A stretch of DNA of 64,000 nucleotides from an uncultured Lachnospiraceae bacterium. GTDB taxonomy: Bacteria > Bacillota > Clostridia > Lachnospirales > Lachnospiraceae. Both the position numbers and the translations under genes were made by a program. The stretch's first letter is position 1; each line of letters starts with the position of its first letter. Positions 45,299-53,536 of the stretch are shown here, in pieces. The notes beneath the pieces are model-generated. The model saw only the letters and a list, made by a program, of their open reading frames with translations, did no database searches and was not told the origin of the DNA. The DNA lies in assembly GCA_900548905.1 (NCBI GenBank), contig URMK01000022.1:35303-99302 (forward strand), given 5' to 3'.

Positions 45299-45355
45299 AA
45301 ATAATTTAACTATTCTACGAACTCATATAAAAATAATTTAACTATTCTACGAACT
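45297..45355. repeat. 27-bp direct repeat between the two SGNH genes
   Basis: Two identical copies of a 27-bp AT-rich sequence ending CTATTCTACGAACT at 45297-45323 and 45329-45355, period 32 bp. The first follows the stop of paralogue 1 at once. A related fragment (AAACAATTTAACTGAT) follows the stop of paralogue 2 near the IS end. Confidence 0.85.
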
Positions 45356-45422
45356 TGACAAACTCCTATTCTTTATGCTACCTTTTTACTGGAATGCAAT
45401 TAAGAAAAGGAGTTTTTGTTTT

Positions 45423-46277
45423 ATGCATAAAAAAAATAACGTTCTTACCCTGGCCGTGTCTGTTTCCTTAATGTTTATCACGTTGCTGAATAACAGCATT
45501 ACTGTCCAGGCTTCTAATAATTCTCCTGTAAAAACAATCGGGTCATCAAATGTATCTACCCAATATACAGGCCTTAGCCTTTCGATATTAGGAGATAGTA
45601 TTTCTACATTTAACGATTATATTTATAGTGATTATAATATATTTTATCCTAACAGCGGTGCTATCCCTATGGTTGAAGGGACATGGTGGCATCAGGTTTT
45701 AACATTTACCGGAATGGAACTTGGAAGTAATGCCTCTTCCTCAAATACTAATGTTACAGGGAATTCTCTTGCCGCAGACGGTTCTGCTCCCGGTTGTAGT
45801 TTCCGCCGTATCATGGATTTGAAAAAAGCAGACGGTTCTTCTCCTGATATTATTATTATTTACATGGGTGTCAATGATTTTGCCAGGGATATCCCTGTTG
45901 GAAATTTCCAGACACCATCTGTTCAATCGGAAGGAGTACCTTCCACATTCAGTAATGCCTACGAATTGATGTTGCAAAAAATAAAAATATTGTATCCGAA
46001 TGCTTCTATATATTGCTGTACACTTTTTGCCAGAGATCCTGGACTGCGGGAGCCAAAAACGAATATTCCAGTAAATAGAAATGGGAATACAATTACTGAC
46101 TTTAATAAACAAATCCGTTCCATTGCCACTGCATATGGAGCTCATATAATTGATGTATATAACTGCGGTATTACTTATGATAATTTATCAGTTTTCACAA
46201 GCGACGGTGTTCATCCGAACCTTCCCGGCGCGCAGTTGTTAGCCAATTGTATTACCAGCGCATTACTTAATTCTTGA
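45423..46277 (+). CDS. Secreted SGNH hydrolase (paralogue 2)
   Basis: A 284-residue paralogue of the preceding gene with a cleavable signal peptide (about 1-30, ending ITVQASN). The active-site segments are LSILGDSISTF, IIYMGVNDFAR and SDGVHPNLPGAQL. The spacer is shorter than in paralogue 1, without the acidic linker, so this one is probably released rather than anchored. Start at 45423 with AAAAGGAG ten bases upstream; the open frame extends 16 codons further without support. Confidence 0.85.
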   Translation: MHKKNNVLTLAVSVSLMFITLLNNSITVQASNNSPVKTIGSSNVSTQYTGLSLSILGDSISTFNDYIYSDYNIFYPNSGAIPMVEGTWWHQVLTFTGMELGSNASSSNTNVTGNSLAADGSAPGCSFRRIMDLKKADGSSPDIIIIYMGVNDFARDIPVGNFQTPSVQSEGVPSTFSNAYELMLQKIKILYPNASIYCCTLFARDPGLREPKTNIPVNRNGNTITDFNKQIRSIATAYGAHIIDVYNCGITYDNLSVFTSDGVHPNLPGAQLLANCITSALLNS

Positions 46278-46295
46278 AAAACAATTTAACTGATA

Positions 46296-46349
46296 TGCTC
46301 CCTATATAGTAGACAGATGAAATATGAAAAATCTACTATATAAGGAGCA
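46296..46349 (+). promoter_or_regulatory. Hairpin at the IS left end covering the orfA ribosome site
   Basis: Arms 46296-46313 (TGCTCCCTATATAGTAGA) and 46332-46349 (TCTACTATATAAGGAGCA) pair over 18 bp with one mismatch. The second arm contains the AAGGAG site six bases before the orfA ATG. Read-through RNA from outside would fold and hide the start, a known protective device in IS elements. Confidence 0.75.
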
Positions 46350-46354
46350 TTTCT

Positions 46355-47041
46355 ATGTCCAGGAAAAGATATGATGAAGAATTTAAGAGAAAAGTCATTC
46401 AAGAGCACGAAGCAGCGGGAATCTCATGCTACCAGCTGGGGCAGACATATGGTGTAGATGCTAAATGTGTAAGAAGCTGGTGCAGATTGTATAAACAATT
46501 TAGCGATGCTTATCTGACTGCCAACCATTCAAATCTTAATTACTCGGCAGAGTTTAAGCTGCAGGTAGTTAACGCTTATCTTGCAGGAGGGAAGACATAT
46601 CAATCGGTAGCAGCTGAAAACGAAATATTTGCACCAACTACTGTAAGACAATGGGTAATGATGTATAATAACCATGAAGAATTAATGGATTCCAGGCCGG
46701 AGGGATTATTTAACATGGTTAAAGATACAACACGAAAAACAACATTAGAGGAACGTATACGGATTGTGGAGCATTGTGTTGCGAACGATAATAATTATGC
46801 ATTAAGCGCCAGAGAATTCCAGGTTTCCTATGGACAGGTTTATTCATGGGTAAAAAAATACAATTCCGGTGGAGCGGAAAAACTGGTTGACCGACGTGGC
46901 AAGTCAAAAACTGAGGAGACTTTATCGGAACAGAAATGTCTTCAGATTGATAACCGAATGTTACGAGCTGAAAATAAAAAGCAGCAGATGGAGATTGATT
47001 TCTTAAAAAAACTCGAAGAAATAGAGAGGAGGCGGTTTTAG
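46355..47041 (+). CDS. IS3-family transposase OrfA
   Basis: A 228-residue DNA-binding protein with three successive helix-turn-helix units (about 1-50, 60-110 and 125-175) and a C-terminal leucine-rich coil. A run of seven A at 47005-47011 is placed as X-XXY-YYZ in this frame, and a -1 slip there enters the orfB frame without an intervening stop. That is the usual way IS3 elements make the OrfAB fusion. Confidence 0.9.
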   Translation: MSRKRYDEEFKRKVIQEHEAAGISCYQLGQTYGVDAKCVRSWCRLYKQFSDAYLTANHSNLNYSAEFKLQVVNAYLAGGKTYQSVAAENEIFAPTTVRQWVMMYNNHEELMDSRPEGLFNMVKDTTRKTTLEERIRIVEHCVANDNNYALSAREFQVSYGQVYSWVKKYNSGGAEKLVDRRGKSKTEETLSEQKCLQIDNRMLRAENKKQQMEIDFLKKLEEIERRRF

Positions 47042-47945
47042 AAAGAACACGGCATTTAACTGCATATCTTGCAATCAAGGAATTAACAGGAGAACACAAC
47101 GGTTATTCCGTAATAGAATTGTGCAGATTAGGGGGAGTAAGCCGTGCCGCTTATTATAAATGGCTGAATCACACGGACAGCCCAAATGATGCGCTGAATA
47201 AAAGGATCGCTGAAAGAATCGAATCTATGCATACAGAACATCCAGATATGGGATACCGGCGTTTGCGGGATGCCCTCGAACATGATGAAGACATCTGTGT
47301 GAACGAGAAACGGGTATTACGCATCTGCCGTAAAAAGAAGATCCAATCCATCATGAAAGGCCGTCATAATTGCTGTACAAAACCGGCATCAGACCCGGCT
47401 TATGTAGCAGAGAATATATTGAACCGTGAGTTTGGGGCAGAAAGACCGAATGAAAAATGGGTAACAGATGTCACAGAATTCAAATATGGGTTGGTACAGA
47501 GACAGCAGGTAAAATATATCTAAGTGCCATCATCGACCTTTGTGATAAGAGACCAGTTTCTTATATAATTAGCGATCATAATGACAATCCGCTGGTATTT
47601 GACACCTTCGATTATGCAATAAAGGAAAATCCGGATATACATCCGCTGTTCCATTCAGACAGAGGCTATCAATATACAAGCAACGATTTTCGCCAGAGAA
47701 TAGTGAAGGCAGGTATGAGAAAAAGTATGTCACGAGTTGCAAGGTGTATTGACAATGGACCGATGGAAGGCTTCTGGGGCCTGATGAAAAGGGAGATGTA
47801 TTATACGAAAAAGTATGCAGCGAAGGAAGAACTGATAGCGGCCATCCATCATTATATGAATTATTACACGAACAAACGTGTTCGAAGAAAGCTGGGAATA
47901 CTAACACCGACAGAGTATCACCAAAAAATGATGTTAGCAGCGTAA
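47042..47945 (+). pseudogene. IS3-family transposase OrfB, frameshifted
   Basis: The integrase catalytic core is complete in sequence but split between two frames near 47484-47493 (around TATGGGTTGG), consistent with loss of one base. All DDE positions can be read: Asp in WVTDVTEFKYG, Asp in HSDRGYQYTS, and Glu in NGPMEGFWGLMKRE. The N-terminal HTH part (ELTGEHNGYSVIELCRLGG) is in the first frame, -1 relative to OrfA. Confidence 0.85.
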
Positions 47946-48031
47946 AAATGCCGCCCTGTTACGGGCGGCAAAAGGCAAAAACCTTTCGATATTTAAAATG
48001 TCTACTTGACGGGTAGCACACCAAACAAAGG

Positions 48032-48069
48032 GGCTACCGGCATTATTACAGTAATGCGGTAGCCTTTTT
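48032..48069. terminator. Bidirectional terminator at the right of the IS
   Basis: A stem GGCTACC-(G)-GCATTA/GTAATGC-GGTAGCC is followed on the plus strand by TTTTTG and on the minus strand by CCTTTGTTTGG. It separates the plus-strand SGNH/IS region from the minus-strand ABC operon. Confidence 0.8.
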
Positions 48070-48075
48070 GTTGTA

Positions 48076-49473
48076 TTATTCGTTTCTTATTGCTGCCAGA
48101 GGACTCAGCCTCATGGCTCTCAGGGACGGGAAAAATCCTGCAACCATTCCTACCAAAATGGCGAATACCAGAGATAAAAGAGCAAGCCAGGGTGGAATAT
48201 AGGAAAGTGTCATCATATTTCCCATAGAAGCCACTATCTGATTAATGAGGATTGATATGGCAAAGCTGAATACCAGCCCAACAATGCCTCCTATAAATCC
48301 GATAAAACCCGCCTCCATTAAAAACATCATCTGAATATTCCTCAGATCACAGCCCAGTACCTTCATAATACCGATTTCTTTTGTCCGCTCATAAATGGAC
48401 ATCATCATCGTATTGGTTATTCCTATGGCGGCTACCAGGAGAGACACCGCTCCGATGCCGCCCAGCACCAGCTGTACATATCCATATTGGGTCTGCATGG
48501 CCTGCACCCATTCCGCATTGCTGGATGCCTGATATCCCATGGAATTAATTGCACTCTGTACCTCCGCCACATTTTCCATATCATCCACATCCACATAAAT
48601 GGAACTGTAATAGATTTCTTTATATGGTTTGCCTGTCTTTGTGGTGGGCTGTCCCGGTATCGCCTTGTTTTTAAATATTCGCTTCAATTCCGTTTTCAGC
48701 GCATCTATATCACAGTAAACATCATAGCTGTACCTGCTCCAGTCTTCCGGCCCGCCTTCTATCATACCGCAGGTACCAATCAGATACTTCTTGGGAGGAG
48801 GGGACTTTGCCGCAGAGGAACTGCTGTCGCCATATTTATTACTATAATAGGCGTTCGTGTCAAAAATAATAAAAATAGGATCTTTAAGCAAATCGACGTC
48901 CGGCAGTTCCCCCTTCTCATAGTAAGGATAGCTTCCAGTCCTGGAATTGGAGAAACTCTGCAGAACCATGTTCCCGTAAAAAAATTCAAGTTTTTCCGCA
49001 TCTTTCTGAGGAAAAGTCCCTTCACCCAGAGGGAGTTTCATCGCTTCAAAGGCTTCGGGCGTCATTCCCTGTACCCTGAAATTCCCTTCATAAATTCCGC
49101 TTCTGGCTATTACATCCACACTCAAAACCGGAGAAACCAGATTCACATGAGGAATCGCCTTCAGGGTTTCCACCAGTTCATCATCAAGACGCTTTTCCTC
49201 TTCTTCCTTACCTGAAGAAGAGCTTTGCACCATCATAGCGCCGGAGGATGAGTAGGAATACCCATTACCTCCGGAAAGGTTGACGGTTATTGCAGTGAGG
49301 CTGCCATAGGATTCCATTTCCTCCATGGACGATTTATTCAGTCCAAGTCCAAGAGAAACCATTACTACAATGGATGCCACACCAATAGTTACACCCAGTA
49401 CCGTAAGCAGGGTACGCACTTTTCTTTTCCACAGGCTGCTGCTGCTTAACCGCAGCAAATCCAAAAATTTCAT
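48076..49473 (-). CDS. ABC transporter permease (MacB/FtsX type)
   Basis: A 465-residue permease with one N-terminal helix (about 18-40, TLLTVLGVTIGVASIVVMVS), a large extracytoplasmic MacB-type domain (about 45-325) and three C-terminal helices ending in PSLRAMRLSPLAAIRNE. The extracellular part has a Ser-rich loop (SSSGAMMVQSSSSGKEEEEK). It lies downstream of the extracytoplasmic protein and the ATPase. This class does mechanotransmission or export rather than import. Confidence 0.9.
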   Translation of the reverse strand: MKFLDLLRLSSSSLWKRKVRTLLTVLGVTIGVASIVVMVSLGLGLNKSSMEEMESYGSLTAITVNLSGGNGYSYSSSGAMMVQSSSSGKEEEEKRLDDELVETLKAIPHVNLVSPVLSVDVIARSGIYEGNFRVQGMTPEAFEAMKLPLGEGTFPQKDAEKLEFFYGNMVLQSFSNSRTGSYPYYEKGELPDVDLLKDPIFIIFDTNAYYSNKYGDSSSSAAKSPPPKKYLIGTCGMIEGGPEDWSRYSYDVYCDIDALKTELKRIFKNKAIPGQPTTKTGKPYKEIYYSSIYVDVDDMENVAEVQSAINSMGYQASSNAEWVQAMQTQYGYVQLVLGGIGAVSLLVAAIGITNTMMMSIYERTKEIGIMKVLGCDLRNIQMMFLMEAGFIGFIGGIVGLVFSFAISILINQIVASMGNMMTLSYIPPWLALLSLVFAILVGMVAGFFPSLRAMRLSPLAAIRNE

Positions 49474-49491
49474 ATCCGCTCCTGCCCCTGG

Positions 49492-51219
49492 TTATTCTTC
49501 ATTGTCCGTGTCCAGCAGTTCTTCTTCCAGCTTCAGAGCTGCGGCTTTCTTTTTCTTTTTTCTGATTACCACGATTATTATCACGGCTGCCGCAGCTGTC
49601 ACAGCAGCAGCAATGCCTATAACCAGTACGAGATTGATGCCCCCCTGGTCTTCCTGGGGAAGGTCCTCCGGCATCATGGGATCGGTATAAACCTCCTCAT
49701 ACACATCCAACACAAAGTTCCTTTCAAAGCTCACCACTTCTCCTGATTCATTTTCAAAGGAAATAGTCACCTTAATGGTCCCGTCGTCCGTATTGGGTGC
49801 AACAGCGGTAATCATAGAATCGACGCTTCCGGTTTCTCCCGGCTTAAGCGTTCCCAGGAAGGTGTCTCCGCCTTCAATGGAAGCCCCCTCATATTTTACC
49901 TGAAGATTATAAAAAGTGGTCTTACCTGTATTGTAAATGCTGAACATAACATTAGACTGATTGCCTACGGAAATGCTGGAAGGCATCGCCTCAATGTCGC
50001 TCGTATCATACTTCGCTTCCTGAAGCACCGGAACGGATACCTTGGCCTCATCTGTCAGGTCGATATCCTTTCCCGAGTCATATTTCATTTTTACGGTAAT
50101 AACATACGGTTTCTGGGTAAGATCCGTCTTTGCCGTCATTTCAATATTAATGTCGAACTCGCTTCCGGGAGCTATTGAATCGGTATAAACGGAACTGGAG
50201 CCTGATGTGGGAAGAAATACGGCATAAGTTGTGTTGGCCTCCGTTCCGCTTTCCACTGCCTGCATATCAAACAATACATTATTAACCGCTTTATCCCTGG
50301 AGGTATTCTTTACATGGATGGTTACCATAAAAGTATCACCGGCATATATTTCCTTGGGATTCGTTTCAAAACCGGTTACAATAATACGGGGTTTGGATTC
50401 CACCGCACCGTCATCTCCGCCGATATGGCCGGCCCCCGGTTTCCCCTGGGTATATACATAAACGGAAATGGATACCGGCTCTTCACACCTCACGCCCGCT
50501 TTTGTATACCAGATTTCAAACGTAAGCGGATAATAACCGGTCATGACATCGTCCCTTACCGTAAAATTATAGGTCAGCTCTCTTCTGGCAAACATTCCCG
50601 CTTCATAATTTCCGCCGAAGGGATTGCCCGGTATCTCGGCAAAGGACTGTACATAACCTGTCGTATCCGGTTCAAACGGCCATACCTTAACATCATTGGA
50701 AACCACCGGCTTTACCACCAGATCCGTTAGGGTCTCACTTCCCAGATTTATAATAGGCAGAACAATGGAAACCTGCTGCCCATAGCTTACCGACGGCGTT
50801 TCCCAGTTATTTCCCACCTGAAGGAATTCCGTTGTAGGTTTGGTTACCGACGTATCGGGCACCACTGCGTCAAGTTTAGCCTTCATCTCACTTACATACG
50901 CCCATAGTTCGCTGACACTCATTTCCGTATTCGCTATATAATATACCGCGCTGTAAAAGGTATCGTTCAGCTTCTGAAGCGTGTACTCATCCGGATGTGT
51001 TCTCTTCAGGATACTGTCCACATGCGCCTTCAGCTGGGCATCGGCATCCGCCCTGTCGTCGTCGGTTATTACATTGGGTGAGGAACGGTCAATTGTATTG
51101 CCGCTTGTTGCCGAGGCGGCTGCCTGCCTTACATTTCCCTGAAACGGCACTGCCGTAAGCAGCGCTATACAAGCACATGTTAAACTGATGCTGATGATGA
51201 TTTTTTTTCCTGCGTTCAT
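49492..51219 (-). CDS. Exported COG1361-like beta-sandwich protein of the ABC system
   Basis: A 575-residue surface protein. A signal peptide (about 1-36) is followed by an extracellular region with CARDB/NEW3-like beta domains (for example VTIHVKNTSRDKAVNNVLF and NVMFSIYNTGKTTFYNLQV). A C-terminal membrane anchor (about 535-560) ends in KKKKK. Such proteins appear between MacB-type ATPase and permease genes in Clostridia and may act as the outer adaptor. The cargo is unknown. Confidence 0.8.
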   Translation of the reverse strand: MNAGKKIIISISLTCACIALLTAVPFQGNVRQAAASATSGNTIDRSSPNVITDDDRADADAQLKAHVDSILKRTHPDEYTLQKLNDTFYSAVYYIANTEMSVSELWAYVSEMKAKLDAVVPDTSVTKPTTEFLQVGNNWETPSVSYGQQVSIVLPIINLGSETLTDLVVKPVVSNDVKVWPFEPDTTGYVQSFAEIPGNPFGGNYEAGMFARRELTYNFTVRDDVMTGYYPLTFEIWYTKAGVRCEEPVSISVYVYTQGKPGAGHIGGDDGAVESKPRIIVTGFETNPKEIYAGDTFMVTIHVKNTSRDKAVNNVLFDMQAVESGTEANTTYAVFLPTSGSSSVYTDSIAPGSEFDINIEMTAKTDLTQKPYVITVKMKYDSGKDIDLTDEAKVSVPVLQEAKYDTSDIEAMPSSISVGNQSNVMFSIYNTGKTTFYNLQVKYEGASIEGGDTFLGTLKPGETGSVDSMITAVAPNTDDGTIKVTISFENESGEVVSFERNFVLDVYEEVYTDPMMPEDLPQEDQGGINLVLVIGIAAAVTAAAAVIIIVVIRKKKKKAAALKLEEELLDTDNEE

Positions 51220-51239
51220 TTTCTTCCCCTCTGTACTCT

Positions 51240-51962
51240 TTATGCGTTCTCTTGTATTGTCTGCCGCCTATCTTCTATCTTTACGATCTTGCCGTCAATG
51301 ATATGAAAAATACGGTCGGCAAAGCTGGCCAGATAATTGTCGTGTGTAACCATGACAAGAGTCTGCTTCTGCTCCCTGACCACCTTCTGCATCAGCTCCA
51401 TTACCTCCTTCGAGGTATTGGAATCCAGGTTGCCGGTAGGTTCGTCAGCAAAAATGATTTCCGGATTCACTACCAAAGCCCTTGCTACACCCACACGCTG
51501 CTGCTGCCCGCCGGACATCTGCGTCGGCTTGTGCTTCTTGTGCTCCTTCAGTCCGACCATATCCAGAACCCTGGATGCCTTCTTCATACGGATATCCTTA
51601 TCCACTCCCTGAAACGTAAGGGGCAAAGCCACATTTTCTACCGCATTCATGGTTCCCATCAGATTAAAAGACTGGAAAATAAAACCAATATGTTCCCTGC
51701 GGAATTTAACCAGCTGGTTTTCCGTCTTATTCTCCATATGTTCTCCTGCTATGATAATTTCACCCTTGGTAGGTTTCTCCAGCCCTGCCAGCATATTAAG
51801 AAGGGTGGATTTACCGGAACCGGAGGTGCCTACTATAGAGCAGAATTCACCCTTGTATATTTCCAGGTTCACACCGTCAAGCGCCCGCACATGGCTGTCA
51901 CCCACCCGGTATACCTTATATAAATTCTTAACCTGAATTACAGGTTTCGCATCCGTTCCCAT
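51240..51962 (-). CDS. ABC transporter ATP-binding protein (MacB/LolD type)
   Basis: A 240-residue ATPase with Walker A GTSGSGKSTL, signature MSGGQQQRVGVAR, Walker B IIFADEPTGNLD and H-loop VTHDN. It powers the permease encoded two genes downstream. Start at the ATG at 51962 with GAGAGG five bases before; a TTG one codon earlier is unlikely. Confidence 0.94.
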   Translation of the reverse strand: MGTDAKPVIQVKNLYKVYRVGDSHVRALDGVNLEIYKGEFCSIVGTSGSGKSTLLNMLAGLEKPTKGEIIIAGEHMENKTENQLVKFRREHIGFIFQSFNLMGTMNAVENVALPLTFQGVDKDIRMKKASRVLDMVGLKEHKKHKPTQMSGGQQQRVGVARALVVNPEIIFADEPTGNLDSNTSKEVMELMQKVVREQKQTLVMVTHDNYLASFADRIFHIIDGKIVKIEDRRQTIQENA

Positions 51963-52019
51963 CAATTCCTCTCAATCTGTCCTGTAAAATTTCTGGATTT
52001 TTCCAACTCGTCCTTCGAC

Positions 52020-52028
52020 ATTATATCA
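52020..52028 (-). promoter_or_regulatory. Extended -10 promoter of the ABC operon
   Basis: TGATATAAT on the minus strand (TATAAT at 52020-52025, TG at 52027-52028), about 60 bp before the ATPase start. The -35 is poor. Confidence 0.55.
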
Positions 52029-52060
52029 TACTCTTTTAGCTTTTCCTATTTAAGATTTTT

Positions 52061-53386
52061 TTAATATTCATAAACAGCTTTGTATTTTTTTACCTGGTAC
52101 AGCGCCAGGAGCAGTGTGGCGCATTCTGCCGCCGGAACTGCCAGCCACAGCCCGTTTATCTCCCACAGCCAGGAAAACAGAAGAATTCCGGCAACCGTAA
52201 AACCAAATGTACGTATCATGGAAATCATCGCCGATATTTTTCCGTTGGACAAAGCCGTAAACAAAGAGGATACAAAAATATTCATTCCGGCAAAAAGATA
52301 ATTGACGGAATACAATAAATATCCCTGATAGGTCAGCTCATTCGCTGACGTTCCCGGGGGAAGGAACAGGCCTACCAACGGCTTTGCCAGCAGTATGGAA
52401 GCCCCTGTCATTAAAAAGGAACACAACACCATACTTTTCATGCAGATCCGGAATACGGTTTTCAGCTGTTTCGTATTTCTGCTGCCGTAATTGTAGCTGA
52501 TTACCGGGGCGACTCCATTGGAAAATCCCAGGAAAACAGCAGTAAAAAAGAACTGGGTATACAGAACCACCGTAACTGCCGCCACGCCGTCCTCGCCGGC
52601 AAAATGCATCATCAGCAGGTTCATAAGCCAGGTAATCACGCTGGCGGCAAGATTACTGACCATTTCCGAGGAACCGTTCATACAGCTTTCCCACAACACC
52701 GCTCCCTGGTAAGATGCCTTAACCAGATATAGATCGGTCCTGGGTTTCCAAAAAAAGAAAAAGGCATATACGGGCATGATGGCATACCCAACCGCCGTCG
52801 CAAGGGCGGCCCCGCCGATGCCCCAGCCTAAAACTGCTATAAATATATAATCCAGTACCATATTTGCCAGACCGGATCCAATAGTAAGCCCCAATCCCAG
52901 GTTTGGTTTTCCTGCCGTTACAAAAAAGACTCCCAGTATTGTCTGAAGCATTTGAAACGCCATAAAAGGAAGAAGGATAACCATATATTCCTTGCAATAC
53001 CCCATCAGCCTTTCACTTGCTCCCATAAGCCTTAATAAAGGATCCAGGAATGCCATACTAAAAATAGTGAATAGGATTCCAAGAACCAGGCCGAATATCA
53101 GGATCCTGGTAAAATTTTTTCTTGCATCCTCTGCCTGTCCAAATCCCAGCTGCCTTGCGATCACGGCGCTTCCGCCCGTTCCCAGCATAATCCCCATACC
53201 TACGACCAAACCGATCAAAGGATAAACAATATTGATTGCCGACAGGGCATCCGCCCCCACAAACCGCGACACAAAAAATCCATCCACCATAGTGTACATG
53301 GACATAAACACCATCATGATAATAGTAGGGAATGCAAATTTTAATAAAGTCCTTCCATTAAAGTTCTGTGAAATAGAATGGCTCAT
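52061..53386 (-). CDS. MATE family efflux transporter
   Basis: A 441-residue, twelve-helix transporter of the MATE class with the paired six-helix repeats (GTGGSAVIARQLGFGQAEDA in the first half, GVAPVISYNYGSRNTKQLK in the second). It would export cationic drugs or metabolites using Na+ or H+. The start at 53386 follows GGAGGA. It is divergent from a MerR regulator, and its promoter has the 19-bp spacer typical of MerR activation. Confidence 0.92.
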   Translation of the reverse strand: MSHSISQNFNGRTLLKFAFPTIIMMVFMSMYTMVDGFFVSRFVGADALSAINIVYPLIGLVVGMGIMLGTGGSAVIARQLGFGQAEDARKNFTRILIFGLVLGILFTIFSMAFLDPLLRLMGASERLMGYCKEYMVILLPFMAFQMLQTILGVFFVTAGKPNLGLGLTIGSGLANMVLDYIFIAVLGWGIGGAALATAVGYAIMPVYAFFFFWKPRTDLYLVKASYQGAVLWESCMNGSSEMVSNLAASVITWLMNLLMMHFAGEDGVAAVTVVLYTQFFFTAVFLGFSNGVAPVISYNYGSRNTKQLKTVFRICMKSMVLCSFLMTGASILLAKPLVGLFLPPGTSANELTYQGYLLYSVNYLFAGMNIFVSSLFTALSNGKISAMISMIRTFGFTVAGILLFSWLWEINGLWLAVPAAECATLLLALYQVKKYKAVYEY

Positions 53387-53422
53387 GTTCCGTCCTCCTG
53401 TCCTGTTGCACATTAACAGGGC

Positions 53423-53451
53423 TTGCAAGCCCCGCAAAAGCCCACTATAAT
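53423..53451 (+). promoter_or_regulatory. Promoter of the MerR regulator gene
   Basis: TTGCAA (53423-53428) and TATAAT (53446-53451), 17-bp spacer, plus strand. Its -10 overlaps the -10 of the divergent MATE promoter. Confidence 0.75.
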
Positions 53452-53474
53452 GTATGGAGTAACCCCATAGTCAA
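53444..53474 (-). promoter_or_regulatory. MerR-type promoter and operator of the MATE gene
   Basis: TTGACT (53469-53474) and TATAGT (53444-53449) are separated by 19 bp, too long for direct use by sigma-A. The spacer holds the dyad TATGG-N7-CCATA (53453-53469), the layout MerR proteins twist to activate. Confidence 0.8.
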
Positions 53475-53536
53475 TACCTTTTTATACCCCGATGCCTCTC
53501 TCCCGGGCATCTGCAGGGTACGCCCCCGGAGGAATC

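Larger units (their letters stand above)
46294..48020 (+). mobile_element. IS3-family (IS150-like) insertion sequence
   Basis: About 1.7 kb with two transposase reading frames. The imperfect terminal inverted repeats start TGCTCCC at the left (about 46296) and, reversed, TGCTACCC at the right (about 48018), sharing GTAGACA and AAATAT blocks. The exact ends and a target duplication are not clear. It lies between the second SGNH gene and the 48032 terminator. The frameshift in orfB suggests it no longer moves by itself. Confidence 0.85.

Noticed and set aside
45297..45355. Possible start of a CRISPR array
   Set aside because: There are only two copies of 27 bp with a 5-bp gap, no spacer-sized unique sequence and no cas genes.
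49492..51219. Large exported protein considered as an adhesin or phage tail protein
   Set aside because: Its place between a MacB-type ATPase and permease, with tight spacing, fits an ABC accessory protein better, and no phage genes are near.
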